From: JANXSS01 sp040385645
Lineage (GTDB): Bacteria; Pseudomonadota; Gammaproteobacteria; Burkholderiales; Burkholderiaceae_D
Direction of reading: 5' to 3'
DNA: 64,000 bases
Assembly (NCBI GenBank): GCA_040385645.1
Contig: JAZKGZ010000012.1
Location: 124,001-188,000 of the forward strand
Position numbers and translations under genes: made by a program. Numbering within the stretch: the stretch's first letter is position 1; each line of letters begins with the position of its first letter. Positions 16,955 through 25,880 of this stretch are shown here, piece by piece. The notes beneath the pieces are model-generated. The model made no database searches. It saw only the letters and a list, made by a program, of their open reading frames with translations, and was not told the DNA's origin.

Positions 16955-19282
16955 GTGAGACGCGGTCTGCGTTACATGTTCGTGGTGGGTACGGCCATCG
17001 CCAGTATCCTGTTGTTTCTGCTGGCTTCGGCTTCGGAAAACTCGGCGTCGTTCGACAAGCACTACCCCTTTCTATTCGGCTTGAACGCTTTAGCGGCAGT
17101 GGCGCTGTTGATCCTGGTGTCGTTGTTGCTGGCACGCCTATACAAACGCTACAAACGTGGGGTATTCGGTTCCCGCCTGACAGCCAGACTGGTGCTGCTG
17201 TTCGCCATGGTCGGCATTTTGCCGGGCAGCGTGATCTATACCGTATCGGTACAGTTCGTCTCGCGTTCGATCGAATCCTGGTTCGACGTTCGTGTGGAAT
17301 CAGCGCTGGAAGCCGGATTGAATCTCGGCCGTTCGGCCCTCGATTCGTCGCTCACCGATCTTTCTGAAAAAGCGCGCAATACGGCACTGGAATTGTCCGA
17401 TCTTCCAGACGGCAATCTCATCACCGAGCTTTCACGCCTGCGCGAGCAGGGCACGACCCTGGAGGCGATCGTCACTAACGGCAATGGCAACGTAATTGCC
17501 AGCATCGGCACGCGCTTGGGTCAGCTGGTGCCGGACCTGCCGACGCCGGCGATGCTGCGCCAGGCCCGCACCAGCCGTGCCTTTGCGGCAATCGAATCCA
17601 CCGGCGACGGCACCATGCTCTCGTCGTCACCGGTGGCTTCGTCTTCGGCAACACCGCCAGCAACCGCGCCACCGGCCGAAGCGCAAGGGCTGCGACTGCG
17701 GGTGGTCGTGGCGATACCGGTGCGTAGCGATGCGCTAGTGTTGCAGAACGAGGCGCGGTTCCTGCAATTTCTGCAACCGGTACCTACCTATCTTGCGATA
17801 AACGCCGAAGCGCTGCGGGAAGCGTATAGCGAATATCAAGAACGCTCGTTTGCCCGTACCGGCCTGCGTAAGATCTATCTGGTGACCCTGACACTGACTT
17901 TGCTGCTGGCTATCTTCGGTGCGATCGCCAGCGCCTTCATCATCGCCACCGACCTGGCGCAGCCCTTGCTGGTACTGGCCGAAGGTACCAAAGCCGTCGC
18001 CGAAGGCGACCTCTCGCCACGCCCGATGGTAACCAGTTCGGACGAGCTAGGAACGTTGATGAAATCCTTCAACGCCATGACACACCAGCTCTACGACGCG
18101 CGCGCTGCGGTAGAGACCAATCGCTCCGAACTCGAAAATGCCAAGGCCTATCTGGAATCGGTACTGGCCAACATGTCGGCCGGCGTGATGGTGCTCGACA
18201 GCCAGTTCCGGCTGGTGCGCTGCAACGACTCTGTCAAACGCATCCTGCACCAGGAGCTCGGGCCGCATATCGGCACGGGCTTGTCCGAAATCGCCGGTCT
18301 GCGCGGGTTTGCCGATATCATCACCAATGCCTTTTCCAGCCAAAATGCACAATCGGCGTCGGTGGGCAACGACGGCCAGCAACACTGGCAACGGCAGATC
18401 GAAATTCCCCGCAGCATCGCAGCCGCTGAAGCCGAGAGCGACATCGCATTGCTGGCGCGCGGCTCACGGCTGCCCGGCGAAACCGGTACCGACTACGTGG
18501 TCGTGTTCGACGATATATCGGACGTGATTTCTGCTCAGCGCTCGATCGCCTGGGGCGAAGTAGCCCGCCGGCTGGCGCATGAGATCAAGAATCCCTTGAC
18601 ACCCATCCAGCTTTCCGCGGAACGGCTGCAGATGAAACTGGAAAACAAACTTGCGGCGGCGGATGTCGCCATCCTCAACAAGAGTACGACCACCATCGTC
18701 AACCAGGTTACGGCGATGAAGCAGATGGTCGACGATTTCCGCGACTATGCGAAAACGCCGCCGGCAGTGCTGGGCGAGTTGGATCTGAATGCGTTGATCT
18801 ACGAGATCCTCGGGTTGTACATCGGCGGCGACGACCGAGACATCATCCAGACGGCATTGGCAGAAGGATTGCCTGCAGTAATGGGCGACGCCACACAGCT
18901 GCGCCAGGTGATTCATAACCTGCTGCAAAACGCGCAGGACGCCGCCATGGAGCGTGCGCAAAATCAAACGGCGCAAAGCAACTCGGTCGAGCCGCACATC
19001 GATGTCGTCACAGAACAGATCAATTACCGTAGTTCGGACAACCAAGTACGTGCCGCGGTGCGTCTGACGATCAGCGATAACGGCCCCGGTTTCACACCTA
19101 AAATTCTGGCCCGCGCGTTCGAGCCGTATGTCACATCCAAGCCGCGCGGTACCGGCTTGGGGCTGGCAATGGTCAAGAAAATCATCGATGAACACGGCGG
19201 GCGCATCGATATTCAGAATCGAACCGATACGCAAGGTGCAAAAATCTCAATTTTGCTGCTAAAGTTAGCAGGCGTAAATTAA
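16955..19282 (+). CDS. ntrY: Nitrogen-type sensor histidine kinase NtrY
   Basis: A 775-residue membrane kinase with four or five predicted membrane helices (two at 8-30 and 45-65, one at 80-100, one near 308-330). A periplasmic loop, a HAMP domain, a PAS-like domain (LANMSAGVMVLDSQFRLVRCND) and a HisKA/HATPase core follow. The phospho-acceptor His542 lies in RLAHEIKNPLTPIQLSAERL, and the G boxes are intact (DNGPGF, GTGLGLAMVKKI). It starts with GTG after AAGGG. NtrY phosphorylates NtrX, encoded next; the pair responds to nitrogen or redox state in studied Proteobacteria. Confidence 0.92.
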   Translation: MRRGLRYMFVVGTAIASILLFLLASASENSASFDKHYPFLFGLNALAAVALLILVSLLLARLYKRYKRGVFGSRLTARLVLLFAMVGILPGSVIYTVSVQFVSRSIESWFDVRVESALEAGLNLGRSALDSSLTDLSEKARNTALELSDLPDGNLITELSRLREQGTTLEAIVTNGNGNVIASIGTRLGQLVPDLPTPAMLRQARTSRAFAAIESTGDGTMLSSSPVASSSATPPATAPPAEAQGLRLRVVVAIPVRSDALVLQNEARFLQFLQPVPTYLAINAEALREAYSEYQERSFARTGLRKIYLVTLTLTLLLAIFGAIASAFIIATDLAQPLLVLAEGTKAVAEGDLSPRPMVTSSDELGTLMKSFNAMTHQLYDARAAVETNRSELENAKAYLESVLANMSAGVMVLDSQFRLVRCNDSVKRILHQELGPHIGTGLSEIAGLRGFADIITNAFSSQNAQSASVGNDGQQHWQRQIEIPRSIAAAEAESDIALLARGSRLPGETGTDYVVVFDDISDVISAQRSIAWGEVARRLAHEIKNPLTPIQLSAERLQMKLENKLAAADVAILNKSTTTIVNQVTAMKQMVDDFRDYAKTPPAVLGELDLNALIYEILGLYIGGDDRDIIQTALAEGLPAVMGDATQLRQVIHNLLQNAQDAAMERAQNQTAQSNSVEPHIDVVTEQINYRSSDNQVRAAVRLTISDNGPGFTPKILARAFEPYVTSKPRGTGLGLAMVKKIIDEHGGRIDIQNRTDTQGAKISILLLKLAGVN

Positions 19283-19363
19283 TCACGTTTCGTCGCAACG
19301 ATTGCACTGCATTTCGATTGATGTTCATTTAAAACAATTTTAGAAAAAAGAAGGATGCAACAC

Positions 19364-20083
19364 ATGGCTAACATCTTGGTCGTTGACGATGAAATGGGCA
19401 TCCGCGAATTGTTGTCGGAAATATTGGGGGATGAAGGCCACGTTGTACTGACTGCCGAGAATGCACAGCAGGCGCGTGAAATGCGCATCGCTGCCCAGCC
19501 GGATCTGGTCTTGCTCGATATCTGGATGCCGGACACCGATGGTGTAACGTTGTTAAAGGAATGGCAACGCGACGGCATGCTGACGATGCCGGTCATCATG
19601 ATGTCCGGCCATGCCACGATCGACACGGCAGTGGAAGCCACACGGATCGGTGCATTGAATTTTCTGGAAAAACCGATCTCTATGCAAAAGCTGCTCAAGG
19701 CGGTGCAGCAGGGTCTTTCACGCGGCCAGGAAGTCATTCGGCCTACACCTTTCCATGCGCGGGCAATGATGCTGCCGGTCGATACCAGTTCGGCATCCGA
19801 GCCTGGCTTTGGTGTGGTTACCAATGTCGGCCTGAGTCATTCGGCACCGGCGATGAACGGTACACCGGCCATCGAGGGCAAGGTATTTACGCTATCGTTT
19901 GAATTGCCGCTGCGGGAGGCGCGAGACGCGTTCGAGCGGGCTTATTTCGAGCATCACCTGGTGCGCGAGGGTGGCAGCATGACCCGCGTGGCCGAGAAAA
20001 CCGGCCTCGAACGTACCCACCTTTACCGTAAGCTCAAACAGCTTGGCGTCGAGCCGGGCAAACTTGCCAAGCGAGGCGGATGA
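19364..20083 (+). CDS. ntrX: NtrX-type response regulator lacking the AAA+ domain
   Basis: A 239-residue regulator. An N-terminal receiver domain carries phospho-Asp52 (LVLLDIWMPDTDG) with the conserved Lys in FLEKPIS. After a ~55-residue linker comes a Fis-type helix-turn-helix (TRVAEKTGLERTHLYRKLKQLG). The sigma-54-interacting AAA+ domain of canonical NtrX is absent, so it should act as a direct DNA-binding regulator instead of a sigma-54 activator. The ATG at 19364 has AAGGA at 8 nt spacing; the ATG at 19355 is too close. It is the output partner of NtrY. Confidence 0.88.
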   Translation: MANILVVDDEMGIRELLSEILGDEGHVVLTAENAQQAREMRIAAQPDLVLLDIWMPDTDGVTLLKEWQRDGMLTMPVIMMSGHATIDTAVEATRIGALNFLEKPISMQKLLKAVQQGLSRGQEVIRPTPFHARAMMLPVDTSSASEPGFGVVTNVGLSHSAPAMNGTPAIEGKVFTLSFELPLREARDAFERAYFEHHLVREGGSMTRVAEKTGLERTHLYRKLKQLGVEPGKLAKRGG

Positions 20084-20457
20084 CCGTTTGCACACTGGTG
20101 GCAGGCGGTGATGTCGTATGGCGCGTTGCTGCAATCGGCGAGTTGATCGGGCGGCTTAACAACCCATCGGCATCGACCGCAATTCTTTTCGAAGGTGTGC
20201 ACACAGGTACCGACGATCTAAACAAATCTTGCCCCGCCGCTGACCTGCACATCCTCACCATTGCACCTGAATGCCCGTGCTGCAGCGATGGTTTGGTGAT
20301 GCAGGTGAGTCTTAACCGTCTCTTGCATCGACGCCCCGCAAACCTGATCGTCGGCCTTGCGGACCTTGTGCATTTGTCGCATCTGCAGACATTTTTGTGC
20401 AGTGCGCCATACGCCCGGTTACTCAGCTTGGCACCGCTCGTTCTGCACGATAAGTGA
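20080..20457 (+). CDS. CobW/P47K-like remnant or derived small protein
   Basis: A 125-residue protein whose ATG overlaps the ntrX stop (ATGA). The middle has APECPCCSDGLVMQVSLNRLL followed by PANLIVGLADLVHLSHLQTF, which recalls the GCICC metal motif and downstream region of CobW/P47K GTPases. The P-loop (GxxxxGKT) of that family is not present, and the expected position reads VAGGDVVWRVAAIG. It may be a GTPase-derived regulator or a conserved family I do not know. Coupling to ntrX suggests co-expression. Confidence 0.5.
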   Translation: MTVCTLVAGGDVVWRVAAIGELIGRLNNPSASTAILFEGVHTGTDDLNKSCPAADLHILTIAPECPCCSDGLVMQVSLNRLLHRRPANLIVGLADLVHLSHLQTFLCSAPYARLLSLAPLVLHDK

Positions 20458-20588
20458 CCAACCCCCCTTATCTTTTGTAAACCCCGGCCGATAATTAACA
20501 TAACTGCCGGCAAGTGGCTTGAAACTTTGTCGATTGGCGCCAAATCGGTGTCAAGCAGACAAGTTTTATTGCAAATTAAGGAATACGA

Positions 20589-20846
20589 ATGCACCTCATT
20601 TATAACAGCGACCAATATAGTATTGTGGAATTCGGTATCGACAACCGCCAGGAAGCCTTGCGTTTCGGTGGTTATGAAATCATGGATAAATCCGGCAAGC
20701 GAGAGATTTTCATCGGTGGCAACTGGGCCGAAGCCTTTCGTCGGAACGTGCAAGACCTTATCGCCAGTGAACCCAGCATCGAGGACGTTGATGCGTTTCT
20801 CGGCAATTACGATGCTGTGATGGGTCAACCTGTCGTCTTTCATTAA
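20589..20846 (+). CDS. DUF3567-family protein
   Basis: An 85-residue soluble protein beginning MHLIYNSDQYSIVEFG. The conserved features of DUF3567 are present: RFGGYEIMDKSGKREIFI, the GxxAExFR segment and VDAFLGNYDAVMGQP. The family is restricted mainly to Betaproteobacteria and has no known function. It is preceded by AAGGAATACGA, a good ribosome site. It is probably independently transcribed, since 131 bp separate it from the previous gene. Confidence 0.88.
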   Translation: MHLIYNSDQYSIVEFGIDNRQEALRFGGYEIMDKSGKREIFIGGNWAEAFRRNVQDLIASEPSIEDVDAFLGNYDAVMGQPVVFH

Positions 20847-20875
20847 CATTCGGCTCAAGTACGTTTTTAAAACGG

Positions 20876-21559
20876 TTGTCGGCTTTGGATGCAAACTCTC
20901 GTACGATCCACAGTGCGCAATCTACGATTCATCGTCATCTTGCACAACGCGTTGCTCGCCATGCTGCTTCGACTTTCTTAAAACCGATTGGCCTGGTCAA
21001 TCGGCAAGCTTTCGATCATAGTCTGGCAATCTGGAAACAAGCTGGTGATAAACCCCTGATACTGGACGCCGGCTGTGGCGTCGGCCTGTCTACCCATCAT
21101 CTGGCCCGTTGCTTTCCTTCGCATTTTGTGATCGGCGTTGACCAATCTGCGCACCGGCTCTCGCGTGGCCTGACGTGGCCACATGAAGTGCCGGCCAATC
21201 TATTACTGGTACGCGCCGATCTGGTCGACTATTGGCGTTTGCTGCACGATGCAGGCGTACGGCTGGCTCGGCATTACATGCTGTATCCGAATCCATGGCC
21301 AAAGATCGGGCAGCTGGCGCGCCGCTGGCATGCGCATCCGGTTTTTCCGATGGTAATTGCATTAGGCGGGAATTTCGAATGCCGTAGTAATTGGTCGATC
21401 TATATCGATGAATGCGCTGCAGCGCTGTCTCAGTTGACTGGACTTTCGGTTGGGGCGCAACCTTATACGACGGAGGCACCGATCACGCCTTTCGAACGAA
21501 AATATCTCGCATCGGGCCATGGATTATGGCGCTGCGAAGCGGCACTGGCGGGCACCTGA
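20876..21559 (+). CDS. TrmB-like SAM-dependent methyltransferase
   Basis: A 227-residue Rossmann methyltransferase with a TTG start. The SAM motif is LILDAGCGVGLSTHHLA, followed by IGVDQSAHRL. The segment MLYPNPWPKIGQLARRWH corresponds to the DPWPKxRHxKRR active-site region of tRNA (guanine-N7)-methyltransferase TrmB, but the Asp is replaced by Asn and the basic HxKRR run is reduced. I read it as a TrmB paralogue with a different or reduced activity; a canonical TrmB is probably elsewhere. It ends 38 bp before the phnM-like gene. Confidence 0.75.
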   Translation: MSALDANSRTIHSAQSTIHRHLAQRVARHAASTFLKPIGLVNRQAFDHSLAIWKQAGDKPLILDAGCGVGLSTHHLARCFPSHFVIGVDQSAHRLSRGLTWPHEVPANLLLVRADLVDYWRLLHDAGVRLARHYMLYPNPWPKIGQLARRWHAHPVFPMVIALGGNFECRSNWSIYIDECAAALSQLTGLSVGAQPYTTEAPITPFERKYLASGHGLWRCEAALAGT

Positions 21560-21597
21560 ATTATGATGATGTCCATGTTTTCTTCCGACACCCCGAC

Positions 21598-22734
21598 ATG
21601 ACACTGATCCGCAACGCAAAAATCGTGACTGCCACGGAAGAATTCGCTGGCAGCATGCGCCTGGACGGCCAGTTGATCGCCGAGGTTTCCAAAGGCGAGA
21701 CCAGCGCTGCCGACGCAATGGACTGGGAAGGCGATTACCTGCTGCCGGGTTTGGTCGAGCTGCATACCGATAATCTGGAAAAACATTTGATGCCCAGGCC
21801 GAAGGTGCAGTGGCCGGTAATGCCGGCCATACTCGGCCACGATGCCCAAATCGTCAGCGCCGGCATCACTACGGTGCTCGATGCGATCGCCGTCGGCGAT
21901 ATCGATGCCGAAAGCGTGCGCATGAAGAGTTTTGCTGCCTGCGTCAGTGGCTTACAGGAAGCGGCCGATGCCGGCTTGCTGCGTGCCGACCATTTTCTGC
22001 ATCTGCGCGTGGAACTGGCCGAAGAACATTTGTTGGAACTGTTTGCACCGTTTGTCGACGATCCACGCCTGAAGCTGGTGTCGCTCATGGATCACACACC
22101 CGGTCAGCGGCAATGGAGCGATCTCTCGCACTATCGCACCTACATGACCGGTAAGCGCGGTTGGAGTATCGACAAGGTCGACTCCTTGTTCGAAACGATG
22201 TTGCGCCGTCAGCAAACTTTTGCGGCACCGAATCGACGCGAAATCGTCGCCCGTTGTACAGCGCGTGCGACACCGGTGGCGCTAGCCACCCACGACGATA
22301 CGACTCTCGAGCATGTGCATGAAGGTGTGGCCGAGGGCGTGGGTATTTCAGAATTTCCCACTACCATGGCGGCGGCGCTGGCAGCACGGCAGCATGGGCA
22401 ACAGATCATCATGGGTGCGCCGAACATGGTGCGTGGGGGTTCGCATTCGGGTAATGTCTCGGCAGCCGAACTGGCACAGGCTAATCTGCTCGACGTACTC
22501 TCTTCCGATTATGTACCTGCGAGCCTGCTGCATGCGGCATTCCTGCTGCGGCAAGCTGGCTATACCTTACCCAAAGCGCTGGCAACCGTCACTTGCAATC
22601 CAGCCCGCATCGTCGGCTTGCACGACCGTGGAGAAATCGCCGTGGGCCTGCGTGCGGATTTTATTCGCGTACGCTGCTTCGATGGCTTGCCGGTGGTGTT
22701 GGGCGTCTGGAAAGCCGGCCAGCGTGTCGGCTGA
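21598..22734 (+). CDS. phnM: Alpha-D-ribose 1-methylphosphonate 5-triphosphate diphosphatase (PhnM-like)
   Basis: A 378-residue amidohydrolase. The metal motif is LLPGLVELHTDNLEKHLMPRP, with HxD as in PhnM. SLMDHTPGQRQW and HDDTTLEHVHEG supply further predicted ligands, and ISEFPTTMAAA and NMVRGGSHSGN are family signatures. PhnM removes pyrophosphate from the phosphonate intermediate of the C-P lyase pathway. I chose the ATG at 21598; the frame is open further upstream but overlaps the previous gene. No phnG-L genes are in the window, so either the rest lies elsewhere or this is a paralogue with another substrate. Confidence 0.85.
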   Translation: MTLIRNAKIVTATEEFAGSMRLDGQLIAEVSKGETSAADAMDWEGDYLLPGLVELHTDNLEKHLMPRPKVQWPVMPAILGHDAQIVSAGITTVLDAIAVGDIDAESVRMKSFAACVSGLQEAADAGLLRADHFLHLRVELAEEHLLELFAPFVDDPRLKLVSLMDHTPGQRQWSDLSHYRTYMTGKRGWSIDKVDSLFETMLRRQQTFAAPNRREIVARCTARATPVALATHDDTTLEHVHEGVAEGVGISEFPTTMAAALAARQHGQQIIMGAPNMVRGGSHSGNVSAAELAQANLLDVLSSDYVPASLLHAAFLLRQAGYTLPKALATVTCNPARIVGLHDRGEIAVGLRADFIRVRCFDGLPVVLGVWKAGQRVG

Positions 22735-22738
22735 AGCA

Positions 22739-24295
22739 ATGACCATCGTTCTCTCTACCCTGAATGCACGCTATGCACATGCCTCGCTCGGCCTGCGTTG
22801 CCTGCTGGCCAACATGGAAGAGCTCCAGCCGCAGACGCAGTTGGCCGAATTCGTGATCGGCACACGCACCACCGACCTGGTTGAAAAGCTGCTGGCCCTG
22901 ACCCCGCGCATCATCGGCTTCGGCGTGTATATCTGGAATGTCGAGGAAACTAGCCGGCTGGTGGCCATGCTCAAGCGCGTTGCGCCGCATATCAAGATCG
23001 TGCTGGGTGGACCGGAGGTTTCGTACGAAAGTAACGAGCAACCGATCGTGGCGCTAGCCGATTTTCTGGTCACCGGGTGGGGCGACGTTACCTTTCCTCA
23101 GTTGTGCCGCCAGATACTGAACGGCCCGCAACCGTTGATGAAAGTGCATGCCGGCGTGCAGCCGCCGCTGGCCGAGCTGGCGCTGCCTTATAGCTTCTAT
23201 AACGATGCTGACATCGCCCATCGCACGCTGTATGTGGAGGCTTCACGCGGCTGTCCGTTCAAATGCGAATTCTGCCTGTCGGCCCTGGACAAGACTGCCT
23301 GGCCTTTCGAAGTCGAACGATTTTTAGGGGAGATGGAAACCCTGTATCAACGCGGTGCCCGATTGTTCAAGTTCGTCGATCGTACCTTCAATCTGAATAT
23401 CAAGACCAGCCTGAAGCTGATGCAGTTTTTTCTGGATAAGCTGGCAGCCCATCCGGGAGACCCGGTATATGCGCATTTCGAAGTCGTGCCCGACCACCTG
23501 CCGGATGCGTTGAAAGATGCGATCGCCCGTTTCCCGCCGGGCTCTTTGCAGTTCGAGATTGGTATCCAAAGTTTCAATCCTACGGTGCAGGCGCTGGTGA
23601 GCCGCCGACAGGATAACGACAAGGCAGCAGAAAACATTCGCTGGCTGATTGCTCATTCGAACGCCCACTTGCATGTAGATCTTATCGCCGGGCTGCCGGG
23701 CGAAGACATTGCCAGCTTCGCCCAGGGTTTCGATCGGCTGGTAGCGCTGGCGCCGCATGAAATCCAGTTCGGTATATTGAAGCGGCTGCGCGGCACGCCC
23801 ATCATCCGCCATACCGAAGCCTACGGCCTGGTATTCGACCCGCACCCGCCCTACACGATTCTGGCAACCAGCCTGATCAATTTCACCGACATGCAGCGCT
23901 TGGTGCGTTTCGCCCGCTACTGGGACCTGGTGGCGAATTCCGGGCGCTTCGCCCATACCTTACCGTTAATTCTCGGATCATCGCCCTTCGCGCATTTTAT
24001 GGCGCTGTCGGACTGGCTCTATGCAAAAACCGATGCTACCCACCGGATCGCGCTGGAGCGATTGGCCACACTGGTGACGCAATGGCTGCAGGAAGTTGGG
24101 CATGAAAAAACGCTCGTTGCCGCAGCTTTAGCCAACGACTTTGCCGGGCAAGCCGGCCGAGTACAAAGGAAAGCGCATGTGGACGCAAAAAGAGCTGCCG
24201 ACAAAGCGGATGGGGGAGCGGTACCCGGTGTAATGCCGAACACGGCAGCAGGTGCGATCCCTAGCCGGCAGGCGAGGCATCTAACAGCGCAGTAA
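22739..24295 (+). CDS. B12-binding-domain radical SAM protein (DUF4080 type)
   Basis: A 518-residue enzyme. Residues 1-135 form a cobalamin-binding-like domain (TLNARYAHASLGLRCLLANM, IIGFGVYIWNVEE, VLGGPEVSYE). A radical SAM core with the 4Fe-4S motif CPFKCEFC (Cys172, Cys176, Cys179) and a DUF4080-type C-terminal domain follow. The last ~50 residues are low-complexity and Ala/Lys-rich. The substrate is unknown. It starts 5 bp after the phnM-like stop and is probably co-transcribed. The SAM-cluster cysteines are intact, so it should be active. Confidence 0.88.
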   Translation: MTIVLSTLNARYAHASLGLRCLLANMEELQPQTQLAEFVIGTRTTDLVEKLLALTPRIIGFGVYIWNVEETSRLVAMLKRVAPHIKIVLGGPEVSYESNEQPIVALADFLVTGWGDVTFPQLCRQILNGPQPLMKVHAGVQPPLAELALPYSFYNDADIAHRTLYVEASRGCPFKCEFCLSALDKTAWPFEVERFLGEMETLYQRGARLFKFVDRTFNLNIKTSLKLMQFFLDKLAAHPGDPVYAHFEVVPDHLPDALKDAIARFPPGSLQFEIGIQSFNPTVQALVSRRQDNDKAAENIRWLIAHSNAHLHVDLIAGLPGEDIASFAQGFDRLVALAPHEIQFGILKRLRGTPIIRHTEAYGLVFDPHPPYTILATSLINFTDMQRLVRFARYWDLVANSGRFAHTLPLILGSSPFAHFMALSDWLYAKTDATHRIALERLATLVTQWLQEVGHEKTLVAAALANDFAGQAGRVQRKAHVDAKRAADKADGGAVPGVMPNTAAGAIPSRQARHLTAQ

Positions 24296-24332
24296 TGTGG
24301 CGTTCAACTGCCGGGTCTAATCAACTTTTCGA

Positions 24333-24470
24333 TTAAAAACAGAGCATGATGCGATTCGCCAGATCCAGAGCGAAATCAGGACGCAGGTAAGCCAGGAACG
24401 TCAGCCCGAGAATTGCGAACAGCGCGAATATTGCGACGAATTTCGCGGCGGATTTGGTAATGAATTTCAC
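24333..24470 (-). CDS. Small single-pass membrane protein (45 aa)
   Basis: A GTG-initiated frame of 45 residues: a short basic start (VKFITKSAAKF), one membrane helix (VAIFALFAILGLTFLAYL) and a tail RPDFALDLANRIMLCF. It lies 57 bp after the MFS gene stop on the same strand. The balanced helix and conserved-looking tail make me think it is real, although no strong ribosome site is visible and GTG is inferred. Function unknown. Confidence 0.45.
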   Translation of the reverse strand: MKFITKSAAKFVAIFALFAILGLTFLAYLRPDFALDLANRIMLCF

Positions 24471-24527
24471 AATAAATCTAGCAGTAAATTTAGCAATAAT
24501 CGTCGTACGGAAGTTGACGGAACGTTT

Positions 24528-25745
24528 TCAAGCAGGAACCGGCTGCGCTCGAAAGATCGCTGTTTCTCTGATTGGCAGATTCACCAATGCCGCTGCCACG
24601 CTCAGCACGATCGTGATGCCCCACACCGCATCGTAATTACCCTGACGAGTATAGAGATACCCGCCTAGCCAGACACCCAAAAAGCTGCCCACCTGATGCG
24701 ACAAGAATACAAACCCCGACAGCATCGACAGATACCTTACCCCGAAAATGCCGGCGATCACGCCATTGGTCAATGGCACAGTCGATAGCCACAGCAGACC
24801 CATTGCGGCCGAGAATACGTACACCGACCACGGCGTAAGGGGTGCCAGCAAAAATAGCCCGATGATCACCGCACGGCTGATGTAAATACTCGATAGCAGA
24901 TAGCGCTTCGGAAAAATGCCGCCCAACTTACCTGCGTAATAGGAACCGAAGATATTGAACAGCCCGATCAGCGCCAATGCCACGACTGCCACGTTGGCGT
25001 CGCTCAAACCGCGGTCTTTCAGATACGCCGGCATGTGCACGCCGATGAACACCAGCTGAAAACCGCAAACGAAATATCCGGCCAACAGCAGGCGAAACGA
25101 GGGATAGGCAAACGCCTCGCGCACCGCCTCCAGGATGCTTTGCTCCCGAGCCGATGATTTCGCCGCTACCGGCTCGCGCAAAAACAGTGCCGTCGGCGTG
25201 ACCACCAGTACGATCAGAATGCCGAGCAGCCAGAAAGCATTGTCCCAGCCCGCGTAAGCAATCAGCTGCTGCTCGACCGGCATCATCAAAAACTGCCCGA
25301 ACGAACCGGCTGCAGACGAGAGGCCAAATGCCCAGGAGCGCTTCGCTTCCGGCGCGATACGGCCGATGATGCCGCTTAATGCACCGAAGGTGGTGCAGGC
25401 CAGCGCCGCGCCGACGAGCACACCGGAGCCGACGACGAACAGCACGGGATGATCGATCGTGGCCATCCACACTAAGCCGGCCAGATATAGAAACGCACCG
25501 GCAACGACCACGCGCGCCGTACCGAAACGATCGGCAGCCATGCCGGCGAACGGTCCGAACACGCCCCACATCAGGTTTTGTAGCGCCAGCGCCAGGGAAA
25601 AAGTTTCGCGGGTCCAGCCTTGCGCCTGCGAAATCGGTTGCAGCCAAAAGCCGAAACCGTGGCGCACGCCCATGGCCAACGTCAATACCACGCCGCTGGC
25701 GATCAAAACGGTTTTGAGGTTTGGGGCACGGATGACGGTGGACAT
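24528..25745 (-). CDS. MFS transporter
   Basis: A 405-residue Major Facilitator protein with about 12 membrane helices. The conserved MFS loop motif GMAADRFGTARVVVAG lies between helices 2 and 3, and RHGFGFWLQPISQAQGWTRE is typical of a proteobacterial subfamily related to oxalate/formate and monocarboxylate carriers. The ATG at 25743-25745 is preceded by GGGAGC. The substrate cannot be read from sequence. It is a single gene, with a possible small protein downstream. Confidence 0.85.
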   Translation of the reverse strand: MSTVIRAPNLKTVLIASGVVLTLAMGVRHGFGFWLQPISQAQGWTRETFSLALALQNLMWGVFGPFAGMAADRFGTARVVVAGAFLYLAGLVWMATIDHPVLFVVGSGVLVGAALACTTFGALSGIIGRIAPEAKRSWAFGLSSAAGSFGQFLMMPVEQQLIAYAGWDNAFWLLGILIVLVVTPTALFLREPVAAKSSAREQSILEAVREAFAYPSFRLLLAGYFVCGFQLVFIGVHMPAYLKDRGLSDANVAVVALALIGLFNIFGSYYAGKLGGIFPKRYLLSSIYISRAVIIGLFLLAPLTPWSVYVFSAAMGLLWLSTVPLTNGVIAGIFGVRYLSMLSGFVFLSHQVGSFLGVWLGGYLYTRQGNYDAVWGITIVLSVAAALVNLPIRETAIFRAQPVPA

Positions 25746-25880
25746 GAAGGCTCCCGATGAACGGTGCCTTCGAGTGTAGCGCAATGCGCCCCGGCAAGGA
25801 CGATTTAAGGCGGATGCATCATGCAGACATCATGCCGAGCCCACGTTGTCGTGCTTTGCCGCTGCGCGTCGATCAGCGAG

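Noticed and set aside
18464..19234. 256-residue antisense frame within ntrY
   Set aside because: It mirrors the ntrY kinase domain; translation is unlike a natural protein and no start signal is present.
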